A stretch of 64,000 bases of DNA from Paenibacillus puerhi. GTDB taxonomy: Bacteria; Bacillota; Bacilli; Paenibacillales; NBRC-103111. This document shows, in pieces, positions 42,921 to 51,773 of the stretch. How positions within the stretch are numbered: the stretch's first letter is position 1; each line of letters starts with the position of its first letter. The stretch spans positions 80,907 through 144,906 of the forward strand of contig NZ_WUWM01000018.1 in NCBI RefSeq assembly GCF_009846885.1, given 5' to 3'. The notes under the pieces were generated by a model. It saw only the letters and a list, made by a program, of their open reading frames with translations, had not been told where the DNA came from and made no database searches. The translations under genes and the position numbers were made by a program.

Positions 42921-43006
42921 TTCGGAAAAAGGGAATCCGGCGAACATGTAGAATACTATGTTCAACCCCATGAAGGTATGGCGAACAGGAAGGAGAGCAG
43001 CAAGCC

Positions 43007-43918
43007 ATGAAATCGGTGACGGTTCATGATCTGGTCCAGCGCTTCTCGCTGGAGGTGCTCGCCGGAAGCGAGCATTTACAAGTTGTTATTCCCAAGCAGA
43101 GGGCGAACCGCCCGGGATTGGAGTTTGTCGGCTACTTCGATTTTTTCCCGCATGCGCATGTTCAGGTGCTGGGCAGCAAGGAGATCAATTACTTGCACAA
43201 GCTCAGTGAGGCAGAGCGCAACCTGCACATCGGCAATATTGTAAAATACCACCCGCCTTGCTTTGTTGTGACCCGCAATCTGGACGGATTGACCTATCTC
43301 AAGAAGCATTGCGACGAACAAGGGATTCCGCTGCTCCGTACACCGATGCCGACGGCTCGCTTCGTCGAGCTGATGGACAGCTACCTGGCCAAGGCGCTCG
43401 CGCCGGAGATGGCGGTGCATGGCGTCTGCGTCAACGTGTCGGGCATCGGCATTCTGCTGCGCGGCAAGTCCGGCGTCGGCAAGAGCGAGACGGCGCATAC
43501 GCTGATCCGCCGCGGCCATCGCCTCGTAGCCGACGATATCGTCGTGCTGAAGAAGATCGGGCCGGAGACGATTCTCGGCACGCACAGCGGCAAGACGAAG
43601 GAATTTCTTGCTCTGCGAAGCATCGGCTTGGTGAACGTCTCCCGGCTGTATGGCCGGAGCGCCTTCCAGGATGAGACGCGGATTGTGCTCGATATCGAGC
43701 TGTCCAAGTGGCAGGACAATGCGCTGAACAATGAGCTGGAGCTTGAGCCAAAGTTCAGCGAATATATGGATATTAAGATTCCGCATATTGAAATTCAACT
43801 GCAGCCGGGGCGCGATGTCGCCGGACTCGTGGAGGCAGCGGCCAATAACTGGTATTTGCGTCAGCAGGGCTATAGCGCAGCTGAGGATTTCATGAAGCGT
43901 CTGCAAAGCGACGATTAG
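43007..43918 (+). CDS. hprK: HPr kinase/phosphorylase-like protein
   Basis: 303 residues. N-terminal domain at 1-130 and a C-terminal kinase domain with His138 (VHGV), Walker A GKSGVGKS at 153-160 and Asp176-Asp177 (RLVADD). Canonical HprK phosphorylates Ser46 of HPr for catabolite control. The signature stretch (EIRGLGIxNV in canonical enzymes) is divergent here (residues 202-211, ALRSIGLVNV), and the usual lgt neighbour is missing, so this could be a second paralog. AAGGAGAGCAGCAAGCC precedes the ATG. Confidence 0.85.
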   Translation: MKSVTVHDLVQRFSLEVLAGSEHLQVVIPKQRANRPGLEFVGYFDFFPHAHVQVLGSKEINYLHKLSEAERNLHIGNIVKYHPPCFVVTRNLDGLTYLKKHCDEQGIPLLRTPMPTARFVELMDSYLAKALAPEMAVHGVCVNVSGIGILLRGKSGVGKSETAHTLIRRGHRLVADDIVVLKKIGPETILGTHSGKTKEFLALRSIGLVNVSRLYGRSAFQDETRIVLDIELSKWQDNALNNELELEPKFSEYMDIKIPHIEIQLQPGRDVAGLVEAAANNWYLRQQGYSAAEDFMKRLQSDD

Positions 43919-43944
43919 GCACGGAGCCGATAAGGCCCGTGCCT
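43917..43944 (+). terminator. Intrinsic terminator of hprK
   Basis: AGGCACGG (43917-43924) pairs with CCGTGCCT (43937-43944), then TTTCTTTTTT. Confidence 0.8.
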
Positions 43945-44388
43945 TTTCTTTTTTGATTTGGCTATCGCCCGCTCTGCTTGTTTTTCACGAAGGAAATCCT
44001 TAAGATAAGCAGAATAGACTTCATCTTTAGGGGATATCTACATAGGTTGAACTTAAGATGGTAACAGTCGGCGGGATCTTCATAGGCAACATCCATCAGG
44101 TGCATAAAAACCTGCAGCTGTACATCTTCTTTGGTCTTATAGTTTGACCGCCAAATAAAACTCCCGCAAACGTGCATCTATTTTCCGCTTAACCGGTTAT
44201 TCAGGGAAAAATCGCGTGAAATTCCTGCATGCTCGCAGACTTTTCCCTTTCGAAAAGCCATTTATGTAAAAAACCTGCACTTTGGCATGTTTCCGGCCTG
44301 GAATGGGGACTGAGACTGCCTAATCTACTACCATGAATACGAATCTTAAGTTCAACTTAACTAGATCGGGAAAGGAAGGAATCTGTCT
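43945..44388. other. AT-rich intergenic region bounded by an inverted repeat
   Basis: No convincing gene; a 71-residue minus-strand frame (43962-44177) lacks a clear ribosome binding site. A 14-base inverted repeat, GTTGAACTTAAGAT at 44046-44059 and its complement at 44343-44356, frames about 311 bases. No clear target duplication is seen. Confidence 0.4.
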
Positions 44389-44931
44389 ATGAAAGGGTAT
44401 GAACTTGCGGTGGAAGCCGTTTACATCGCGGACGAGCCTTCCTCTTTTGTCACTCGCCGGGTCGGGGAAATCGACATCAGGCTCGGGGGCATTCCGGGCG
44501 ATAGGCATTACGGTCTGCTTCGCAAGGCGGACAGCCGCCAGAAATTGTACCCCAAAGGGACGATGATTGCGAACCGCAGGCAGATCAGCATCATATCCGC
44601 CGAGGAGTGCAGGCTGATCGCGGACAAGCTCGGCATCTCCGAAGTCCGGCCGGAGTGGCTGGGAGCCAATGTGCTGGTGGCAGGTATGGCGGAATTTACC
44701 TTGCTTCCGCCCGGGGCGCGGCTCCTCGTACCCGGTCACGTAGGCCTGATCTGCGAGGGTGAGAACATGCCCTGCAAGGCTCCGGGGGATATCATCGAGC
44801 GCGAAAGCGGGGCTGTCGGGGCCGCTGCCCGCTTCGTGCGTGAGGCCAAGCAGCGGCGTGGCATCGTGTGCTCGGTGGAGCGCGAGGGCGTGCTTCGGGC
44901 AGGCGACACACTGACGGTGGTACTCCCGTAA
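44389..44931 (+). CDS. MOSC-domain protein
   Basis: 180 residues. MOSC features: GGIPGDRHYG near residues 34-43, the conserved Cys in ICEGENMPCKAPGDIIERES and the C-terminal strand GDTLTVVL. MOSC proteins bind sulfur and act on molybdenum cofactor or reduce N-hydroxylated substrates. AAAGGAAGGAATC precedes the ATG. Stands alone between two intergenic regions. Confidence 0.85.
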   Translation: MKGYELAVEAVYIADEPSSFVTRRVGEIDIRLGGIPGDRHYGLLRKADSRQKLYPKGTMIANRRQISIISAEECRLIADKLGISEVRPEWLGANVLVAGMAEFTLLPPGARLLVPGHVGLICEGENMPCKAPGDIIERESGAVGAAARFVREAKQRRGIVCSVEREGVLRAGDTLTVVLP

Positions 44932-45025
44932 CCTGTCGCAGGGGCCGCGTCTGGCTGCGGGATGAGGAAGCAAGAGGAAGGATGCGGTAAATTTCCAAAT
45001 ACAGAATACCGCGTATTTGTCTAAT

Positions 45026-45043
45026 TTGTGATTTATTTCACTT
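45026..45043 (+). promoter_or_regulatory. Rex-like box 1
   Basis: TTGTGA-N6-TCACTT, immediately upstream of the -35 of the NADH oxidase promoter. Matches the Rex core TTGTGAnnnnnnTCACAA in 16 of the defined ends except the last two bases; a Crp/Fnr-type factor is an alternative. Confidence 0.65.
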
Positions 45044-45048
45044 GCCTA

Positions 45049-45077
45049 TTGATTAAGTCGTCCAGGTATCTTATAGT
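45049..45077 (+). promoter_or_regulatory. Sigma-A promoter of the NADH oxidase gene
   Basis: TTGATT (45049-45054), 17-base spacer, TATAGT (45072-45077). Start predicted near 45084. Confidence 0.65.
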
Positions 45078-45093
45078 GAACTCATCGGCGACA

Positions 45094-45111
45094 TTGTGAT
45101 TTATTTCACTG
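45094..45111 (+). promoter_or_regulatory. Rex-like box 2
   Basis: TTGTGATTTATTTCACTG, same half-sites and same spacer as box 1, located just downstream of the predicted transcription start. Confidence 0.65.
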
Positions 45112-45133
45112 GTCGCCTGCCCTTTACGAAAGT

Positions 45134-45151
45134 AAGTGAATTAATTCACAA
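45134..45151 (-). promoter_or_regulatory. Rex-like box 3 (inverted)
   Basis: TTGTGAATTAATTCACTT on the minus strand; the best match of the three to TTGTGAAnnnnTTCACAA. Confidence 0.65.
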
Positions 45152-45220
45152 CATTGTCACTCGGACTAACCTTCAAGCACCTTCAATTCAGCATCAAAAT
45201 CCCCTGAGGAGGTCATCGTT

Positions 45221-46597
45221 ATGAAAATTATCGTCATCGGCTGCACCCATGCAGGAACCGCCGCTACCCTTCAGATTGCCAAGCGCTATCCAGAGGCGGT
45301 CATCACCGTCTATGAACGCAACGATAACATATCCTTTCTGTCGTGCGGGATCGCTCTGCATGTGGGTGGCGTCGTTCGGAATGCGGAGGAGCTCTTCTAT
45401 GCGCATCCTGACAACTTGGCTGAGCTCGGTGTCCGTACCCGGATGAGGCATGACGTGCTGGCCGTCGATACGGAGCATAAGACGGTAACCGTAAGGAATC
45501 TGGAGACGGGCGAAACGCTGCAGGACACCTATGACAAGCTGGTGATGACGACGGGCTCGTGGCCGATCCTTCCGACACTGCCGGGGATGGAGCTGGACAA
45601 TGTGATGCTGTGCAAAAACTATGCGCACGCTCAGGCCATTATCGAGAAGGCGGCACACGCGAAGCGGATTGCTGTCGTCGGTGCGGGCTACATCGGAGTG
45701 GAGCTCGCAGAGGCTTTCCGTCAGCTTGACAAGCAAGTAACGCTCTTCGATAACACGCCCCGCGTCATGTTTAAATACTTGGATCAAGCCTTCACGGATA
45801 TCGTAGAGGCGGATATGGCGAAGCATGGCATCGAGCTGGCGCTGGGGCAAAGCGTTCAGGCGCTTCAAGGACGGGAGGGTAAAGTCAGCAAGGTCGTCAC
45901 CACGGGCGGCGAATACGAAGCCGATCTGGTCATAATGTGCATCGGCTTTCGTCCGAATACCGACCTGCTGAAGGATCAAGTCCAGATGCTCCCGAATGGG
46001 GCGATCATCGTGGATGCGTATATGCGCACAAGCTGCCCGGACGTGTATGCGGCAGGCGACAGCTGCGCTATCCGATATAACCCGACAGGCAAGCCCGCTT
46101 ATATTCCGCTGGCAACCAACGCTGTCCGCATGGGCACGCTCGTGGCGATGAATCTGAAGGAGCCCCGGGTGAAGTACATGGGCACGCAGGGCACCTCGGG
46201 CATCAAAATGTTCGAGCTGAACATTGCTTCGACGGGATTGACGGAGCAGGCGGCAAGGGAAGCGGGCTTGTCTGTGAAGTCGACGGTTATCACGGACAAC
46301 GATCGTCCTGAATTTATGCCGACCTATGAACAGGCGCTGCTTAAGCTTGTATACGAAGCGGAGACCGGCAGGCTGGTCGGAGCCCAGGTGCTGTCGAGGG
46401 CGGACCTCACCCAATCGGTCAATACGCTGTCGGTCTGCATCCAGAACCAGATGACGGTAGAGGAACTGGCCTTCGTCGACTTTTTCTTCCAGCCGCATTA
46501 CAATAAGCCGTGGAATCTATTGAACCAGGCCGGCCTGCAAGCGATGGCAGACCTGGGGACCGCAGAAGCGCAGCAGTCGGCAATAAACCCGCATTAA
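45221..46597 (+). CDS. nox: FAD-dependent NADH oxidase (water-forming, Nox family)
   Basis: 458 residues of the CoA-disulfide reductase/NADH oxidase family. N-terminal FAD motif is a variant (IGCTHAGTAA), redox Cys42 in FLSCGIAL, NAD motif VVGAGYIGVELAE near 152-164, and the second FAD site VYAAGDSCA. Water-forming Nox uses the Cys-sulfenate to reduce O2 with NADH and so regenerates NAD+. Three Rex-like boxes in the leader fit control by the NADH/NAD+ ratio. CTGAGGAGG precedes the ATG. Confidence 0.92.
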   Translation: MKIIVIGCTHAGTAATLQIAKRYPEAVITVYERNDNISFLSCGIALHVGGVVRNAEELFYAHPDNLAELGVRTRMRHDVLAVDTEHKTVTVRNLETGETLQDTYDKLVMTTGSWPILPTLPGMELDNVMLCKNYAHAQAIIEKAAHAKRIAVVGAGYIGVELAEAFRQLDKQVTLFDNTPRVMFKYLDQAFTDIVEADMAKHGIELALGQSVQALQGREGKVSKVVTTGGEYEADLVIMCIGFRPNTDLLKDQVQMLPNGAIIVDAYMRTSCPDVYAAGDSCAIRYNPTGKPAYIPLATNAVRMGTLVAMNLKEPRVKYMGTQGTSGIKMFELNIASTGLTEQAAREAGLSVKSTVITDNDRPEFMPTYEQALLKLVYEAETGRLVGAQVLSRADLTQSVNTLSVCIQNQMTVEELAFVDFFFQPHYNKPWNLLNQAGLQAMADLGTAEAQQSAINPH

Positions 46598-46637
46598 AGA
46601 AGAACCGCGTTTATCCGGGCGCGAAAGGGAAAGGGAG

Positions 46638-46672
46638 CGGGAACGGAAGACTGTCTACATCGACCGTTCCCG
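46638..46672. terminator. Hairpin between nox and the AraC regulator
   Basis: CGGGAACGG (46638-46646) pairs with CCGTTCCCG (46664-46672). It overlaps the 3' end of the regulator gene; there is no clear T run, so termination is uncertain. Confidence 0.4.
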
Positions 46673-49009
46673 GTATTGGCCCGGCGTCATATCCTCGAAC
46701 TTTTTGAATAGCCGGATAAAGTAGGAGGGCTGGTAGCCGACCTGCTCAGCGACCTCATTGATCTTCAGATCGGTGCCGGCCAGCAGCTCCTTCGCTTTGT
46801 CTATCCTCAACTGAATCAGATAATCGATATAGTTCATACCATGCACCTGCTTGAAGGCTTTGCTCAGCGCAAAGGGAGTGACGCCGAATGCATCGGCACA
46901 TTCCTCAAGCGAAATATCGCTGGCGAAACGCAGGCGGATCCGGTCCGTGACCTGCTCCACCAGCTGCTTCATATGCAGGTCCTGATGCTCATTGAGCTTT
47001 TGCATGTAAGGCTCGATTACTTTGTGCTGGAAGAAGCGAACCATCTGCTCCGGCTCTCGCAGTTGATTGAGCTGCTCGTACAGATTCTGTCCCCCGTATA
47101 CAAGATGCGGGTGAAAGCCCGTTTCAAGCAGGGTATGCAGCATGCTGCCCAGTACCTGCAGCCCGCCCTCCTGAAGCAGCTTCTCGCTGACCGCTTGTCC
47201 CACCAGTTCATCGATAAATAGCTGGATCAGCTGCATCGCTCGCTCGCTTTGCCCCATGCGGATAACCTGCATCAGTTCCTTTTCTACCTCGAACGGATAT
47301 CTCATCCCTGGATTATGAACGGCCGGCAGCATCTCCTCCAGATCAAGCACCTGACAGTCTCCCTTCAAATCCCGGTAGCGGATCGCATTGCGCAGATAAG
47401 GCAGCTGCCCGGGGAGTTCCCGGACCTGCGGCGTAATATGCCCGATACAAACGGTTGTCTGCATTTTGAGCAGCTTGCTGACGGTGCGGACCAGATCGTC
47501 GGCCAGCCAATAGAGATCCTCCTTGACCTGCTGCTTCGTCCGTTCCGCCGAATAGGAGAGCAGGATGCCGATCGTCAGATCTTGGAAGTTGATGATTTCC
47601 GATTGGACGCTGCGGGTGTGGACGATTTCCTGGGCGATGTTGGCTGTTGCAAACGTCACCAGCTGCTCCTCGCTCTCGTAGAAGCGTCCGTCCTCCTTGG
47701 CAAATCCGCTTGTTTGCACCAGCAGCAGGACGTGCCACTGCGCTTCGGATGGCCACCCGAAGCCGGCCATCCGGCTTCGAAGCTGCGCTTCGCTTAACGA
47801 ATAGAAATGCCCATGGACCAGCTGCATCAGAAAGGCGGCCCGAAGCGACGGATAGGCCTGCTCCAGCCTGGACTTCAGCTGTCTGCTCTCCTGGCTCAGA
47901 TGCTTCCACTGGCTTGCAATGAAGGCGAGCTCATCCCGGTCCCGGTTGGCGTCGGCCGGCTGCAGTCGGTGATCCTTCACCAGATTCACCAGATGCCGGA
48001 TCGGCTGATAGATCCGCTTGGATGCCATCCAGGACAGGAGGAAGGCGAGCAGCAGGCCGAACAGCCCGACCGCAAGCATAATTCTGGACATCAGAATGAC
48101 CGGAGCGGTCATCTGGGTTAGCGAGGTAGCCGTCGAATATTTCCAATGCGCGCCCAGCCGGGTAAATTCACCGAACGAGACGGTATAGGATTGGCCCCTC
48201 CAGTTCAGCAGGGACGAGCCGTTCTCTTGGCCGCTTTGCAGCACATGAGCCCGGATCGCGGTTTCCAGCGCCATATACTTGGCGTCTGCGGCCGGCTTGG
48301 AGACGATCAGATGGCCATCTCTGCCCATAAGGAAGGATGCCCCGTCATTATCTGTTGTCATCTCTTCCACCATCTGCACCAGCCGGGCCTTATCGAGGTA
48401 GAAGATCAGCGCGCCATAGGGCTGTCCGATCGTCGGCAGCTTATGCACAAGGGTCAGATAAGGCTCGTCGCTGCGGGCATTGACCTTGGTCAGCGCATCA
48501 TTCCAGAATACCCCGCGCTCATGCTCCAGCAGGCCTTGGAACTGCATGAGATCCTGCTGACGGGTAATCGGCACGACCCCTTCGATATCCGAGACGATAA
48601 CGGGCCGCTCCTTGTCCAGGTACAGGTCGACCCGGTCGATCAGCGGGTAAGCGCCCTTCATGACCCCGAGAAACCGGTATAAGGTTTGGGTCGTGTTGTA
48701 TTCCTCGTTCAGCTTGATATCGCGGAGCCGGGCTTCCAATCTGCTGTCGAGCGACCATTGGGTAGCGGCCAGTTCAAGCTGGGCGAAGTTATCGTGCATC
48801 CGGTCAATCGTTTTCTTGAGCAATGCCTCGTGATTACGGGCGATTTCGCCTTCGATATGCGCGCGGCCTGCGATGTAAGAAGCGACCCCGATCACGGCCG
48901 TAGGCAGGCTGGTGATGCACAGCACCAAAATCAGGCTCTTGCGGTAAAAGTTGCCCCGGACCGACCCAAGGGTCCACCACTGCCAAAACTGCCTCCATGC
49001 CAACAGCAT
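46655..49009 (-). CDS. Membrane-bound AraC-family regulator with extracellular sensor
   Basis: 784 residues from the ATG at 49009 (AGAGGGGGACTTCAT upstream), rather than 49051. First helix LILVLCITSLPTAVIGVASY, an extracellular sensor (about 60-300), second helix (IMLAVGLFGLLLAFLLSWM), an internal domain, and a C-terminal AraC domain (CADAFGVTPFALSKAFKQVH, then AEQVGYQPSYFIRLFKKFED). Such one-component sensors control neighbouring Lpl-type importers in Paenibacillus; here it follows the importer genes on the same strand. Confidence 0.88.
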   Translation of the reverse strand: MLLAWRQFWQWWTLGSVRGNFYRKSLILVLCITSLPTAVIGVASYIAGRAHIEGEIARNHEALLKKTIDRMHDNFAQLELAATQWSLDSRLEARLRDIKLNEEYNTTQTLYRFLGVMKGAYPLIDRVDLYLDKERPVIVSDIEGVVPITRQQDLMQFQGLLEHERGVFWNDALTKVNARSDEPYLTLVHKLPTIGQPYGALIFYLDKARLVQMVEEMTTDNDGASFLMGRDGHLIVSKPAADAKYMALETAIRAHVLQSGQENGSSLLNWRGQSYTVSFGEFTRLGAHWKYSTATSLTQMTAPVILMSRIMLAVGLFGLLLAFLLSWMASKRIYQPIRHLVNLVKDHRLQPADANRDRDELAFIASQWKHLSQESRQLKSRLEQAYPSLRAAFLMQLVHGHFYSLSEAQLRSRMAGFGWPSEAQWHVLLLVQTSGFAKEDGRFYESEEQLVTFATANIAQEIVHTRSVQSEIINFQDLTIGILLSYSAERTKQQVKEDLYWLADDLVRTVSKLLKMQTTVCIGHITPQVRELPGQLPYLRNAIRYRDLKGDCQVLDLEEMLPAVHNPGMRYPFEVEKELMQVIRMGQSERAMQLIQLFIDELVGQAVSEKLLQEGGLQVLGSMLHTLLETGFHPHLVYGGQNLYEQLNQLREPEQMVRFFQHKVIEPYMQKLNEHQDLHMKQLVEQVTDRIRLRFASDISLEECADAFGVTPFALSKAFKQVHGMNYIDYLIQLRIDKAKELLAGTDLKINEVAEQVGYQPSYFIRLFKKFEDMTPGQYRERSM

Positions 49010-49207
49010 ATGAAGTCCCCCTCTTCCCGTCAGATAGCATTTATTTATCATACATGCAGTTTTTCGAACAAAAGCAGTAGCTCCAGTCCTTTAACGCAGC
49101 ACCGCTCTTAAAGTTTCAGCAAGAGGTGAGAAGGCACAGGGAGCCCGGGCGCCCAAGGACAGGAAAATCCCCCCCGGTACCTGGAGCTGTACAAGGGAGG
49201 ATTGGAC

Positions 49208-50743
49208 TTATTTAGCAGCCGCGCTCCGTTTCTGATAAGCTTCGTTCAGCTCCGCTGTAATTTGCGCTAGCTCCGGATCGGCCTTCAGCTTCGTGACATA
49301 ATCATCCCAGGCGCTGATCGGCTCTTTGCCCATGATGACCTTCGTCTTCATATCCTGGATTTTCTTGCGGAGCTCCGTTCCGACCTTGATGTTCGTCTCG
49401 GAGTTCAGGCCGACGGAAGGATCGCCTATGCTGATCTTGGCCTTCTCATCGATGATCTTTTTATTGCGTTCGAGCACATCCGCCGGCATCCCGGTACGGT
49501 AGGCGCGCAGGTACGGATCGTATTTCAGGAAAATTTGGCCGAATGCCTGCTGGGCGACAATATCCTTCTTGGCCTGCTCCGTAGGAATGATCATACCGTC
49601 CTTCTCCGTGTAATGCACATCCTTCAAGCCGAAGCTAGCCAGCGTGTAGCCTTCCTGGGTAGCGCCATAATCCATGAAGGCGAGCAGCTTCTTCACCTTC
49701 GCTTCGTTGACGGATTTGGGAATCGCGTACATCCCGAAAAATCCGCTATCTTTATTGGAATAGCCGTTAAGCGAAACGAGCGGAAGGAAATCCGCCTTCG
49801 GATCGGTCTTGCGCAGCTCCTCCGTAGGCTCCCAGGCGGCCTCCGCCGTATCCTGGAACAAGCCGCCGCGGTTGGCCTTCAGCAAGTCCTTGGCTTGCGT
49901 GTTTTTCATAACGGCGACATCCTCGGGGAGCAGCTTCTCCTTGAACGCTTTATTCATCCACTCCAGGCTTTCCCTTAACTCCGGCAGCAAGTGGACATTG
50001 ACCAGCTTGCCGTCCACCAGCTTCCAGTCGCCGTTCGTCTTGGTGAAGCTGTTCTGCAGCTGATTCAGGTAGGCCATGCCGTTCTGATCGACGAACCCGA
50101 CATAGGGGACCGTGTCCGCCTTGCCGTTACCGTCGGGATCCTTCTCCGCGAACGCTTTCAAGACCGTATACAGCTCATCGGTCGTTGTCGGAACCTCCAG
50201 CTTCAGCGCATCAAGCCAGTCCTTGCGGATATAAGGAAATCCGCCGCCGTCCGTAGGACGCGCACGGGGGATGCCGTACGTTTTGCCGTCCGCCTGCTTC
50301 GTATTCTCCCAGGAAACCTTCGGATATTGCAACAGATTCGGATAATCCTTCAGCAGCGTAGTCAGCTCCCAGAAGGCGCCCTGCGCGACCATGCTCCGTA
50401 CTTGGGAGCTGAACGGATCGTCGAGCAGGATAAGGTCGGGAATATCGCCCGAGGCCAGCGTTACATTAATTTTATCTGCATAATTATTAGGTGAAACCCA
50501 GGTGATCTTGAGCTTCGTATTTGTCCGCTTTTCGATTTCCTTCACGACCACATTATCCGGGCCCGGGGGCTCAGGGGTATAATACATCGTCATGATGCTG
50601 ATATCCGTCGGCTTGGTGTCCTGGACTTTCCCGGGGCTGTCGCCCGCTGGCGCAGGCGCGGCCGTGTCTCCGCAGGCGGCGAGCAGCGAAGAGACCAGAA
50701 GGACGGATGCGAGTAGTGCCGAAGCTTTTTTATTCTCTTTCAT
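49208..50743 (-). CDS. lplA: Extracellular solute-binding lipoprotein, LplA type
   Basis: 511 residues; lipobox LAAC with Cys24 as the acylated residue. Long binding proteins of this size (TPEPPGPDNVVVKEIEKRTN, then VTLASGDIPDLILLDDPFSS) pair with LplB/LplC-type permeases and bind complex oligosaccharides, for example rhamnogalacturonan fragments in Bacillus YtcQ. GGGGAGGTTCGTATCTTC precedes the ATG. Confidence 0.9.
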   Translation of the reverse strand: MKENKKASALLASVLLVSSLLAACGDTAAPAPAGDSPGKVQDTKPTDISIMTMYYTPEPPGPDNVVVKEIEKRTNTKLKITWVSPNNYADKINVTLASGDIPDLILLDDPFSSQVRSMVAQGAFWELTTLLKDYPNLLQYPKVSWENTKQADGKTYGIPRARPTDGGGFPYIRKDWLDALKLEVPTTTDELYTVLKAFAEKDPDGNGKADTVPYVGFVDQNGMAYLNQLQNSFTKTNGDWKLVDGKLVNVHLLPELRESLEWMNKAFKEKLLPEDVAVMKNTQAKDLLKANRGGLFQDTAEAAWEPTEELRKTDPKADFLPLVSLNGYSNKDSGFFGMYAIPKSVNEAKVKKLLAFMDYGATQEGYTLASFGLKDVHYTEKDGMIIPTEQAKKDIVAQQAFGQIFLKYDPYLRAYRTGMPADVLERNKKIIDEKAKISIGDPSVGLNSETNIKVGTELRKKIQDMKTKVIMGKEPISAWDDYVTKLKADPELAQITAELNEAYQKRSAAAK

Positions 50744-50840
50744 GAAGATACGAACCTCCCCAATGCGAAATGGTATGTGAATTTGGATGAAACCAGAAAA
50801 TGCAGGCTGGTCCTGTTCAACAGCTTTGGATCCGGGCTGC

Positions 50841-51719
50841 TCATTCTTTGACCGAGCCTACCATGGCCCCCTTGGCAAAATGCTTCTGCAGAAACGGGTA
50901 GACGAGCAGGATCGGCACCGTGGCGATGACAACGGCGGCCATCTTCAGCGTCTCGGGCGGGATGCGCTGCTCGGACATCATCTCGGCGGCAACCGAGCCG
51001 CCGGCGGCGGTAGAGGCATCAATCAGCATATTTTGAAGCAGCACCTGCAGCGGATGCTTGGTGAAATCATTGATATACAGCAGCGCGGTGAAAAACGTAT
51101 TCCAGTAGGCGACGGCGTAAAATAGGCCGAAAGCGGCGAGCGAAGGCAGCGACAGCGGCAGGATGATGCGGTACCATACGCTTACGTCGTTGCAGCCGTC
51201 GATCCGGGCCGCTTCCTCGAGGCTTGCCGGAATGCTGTCGAAGAAGCCCTTCATCAGGAGCACGTACCAGCCGCTCGTCAGCACCGGCAGGATCAGCGAC
51301 CAGGTGCTGTTGATCAGATGCAGATCGCGGACCAGCAGATACGGCGGGATAATGCCCGGGTTAAATAACGTGGTCAGCAGAATAAGCAGCAGCATCACCC
51401 GACGCCCCTGCAGCCTCCGGCGCGAGAGCGCGTAGGAGAGGCAGGAGGTGACCAGCAGGCTGAGCGCGGTACCGACAACGGCGAGAAAAACGCTGTTGCG
51501 GATAGCCCGCAGGAAGGCGTCGGTGGACATCAGGTACTTATAGGAAGCTAGGCTCCAGCGGGTGGGAAGCAAAGTAAGCTGGTGGGAGAAATAGGCCGAC
51601 GGGTCCGTGAAGGACACCACGAATACGTAGTACAAGGGAAAAAATGTTACGGCGCTGATGATGGCCAGAAACAAGACATTGAACACGTCGACCGCACGGT
51701 CGCTTCGGGATCGAATCAA
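50841..51719 (-). CDS. lplC: ABC permease, LplC/YtcP type
   Basis: 292 residues from a TTG at 51719 with AAAGGAGG 8 bases upstream. Six helices; EAA loop EEAARIDGCNDVSVWYRIIL. Ends with the typical KHFAKGAMVGSVKE. Partner of the upstream LplB permease; the ATPase must be encoded elsewhere. Confidence 0.92.
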   Translation of the reverse strand: MIRSRSDRAVDVFNVLFLAIISAVTFFPLYYVFVVSFTDPSAYFSHQLTLLPTRWSLASYKYLMSTDAFLRAIRNSVFLAVVGTALSLLVTSCLSYALSRRRLQGRRVMLLLILLTTLFNPGIIPPYLLVRDLHLINSTWSLILPVLTSGWYVLLMKGFFDSIPASLEEAARIDGCNDVSVWYRIILPLSLPSLAAFGLFYAVAYWNTFFTALLYINDFTKHPLQVLLQNMLIDASTAAGGSVAAEMMSEQRIPPETLKMAAVVIATVPILLVYPFLQKHFAKGAMVGSVKE

Positions 51720-51773
51720 GAGTACGCAGCCTCCTTTCTTTGCGGCATTGGGATGAGCGGATTGCGTGGCCGG

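Noticed and set aside
43962..44177. 71-residue minus-strand frame after hprK
   Set aside because: Poor start signals and no family I recognise; kept only as part of the intergenic description.
45194..46498. 434-residue minus-strand frame opposite nox
   Set aside because: Shadow frame; nox has promoter, operators and cofactor motifs.
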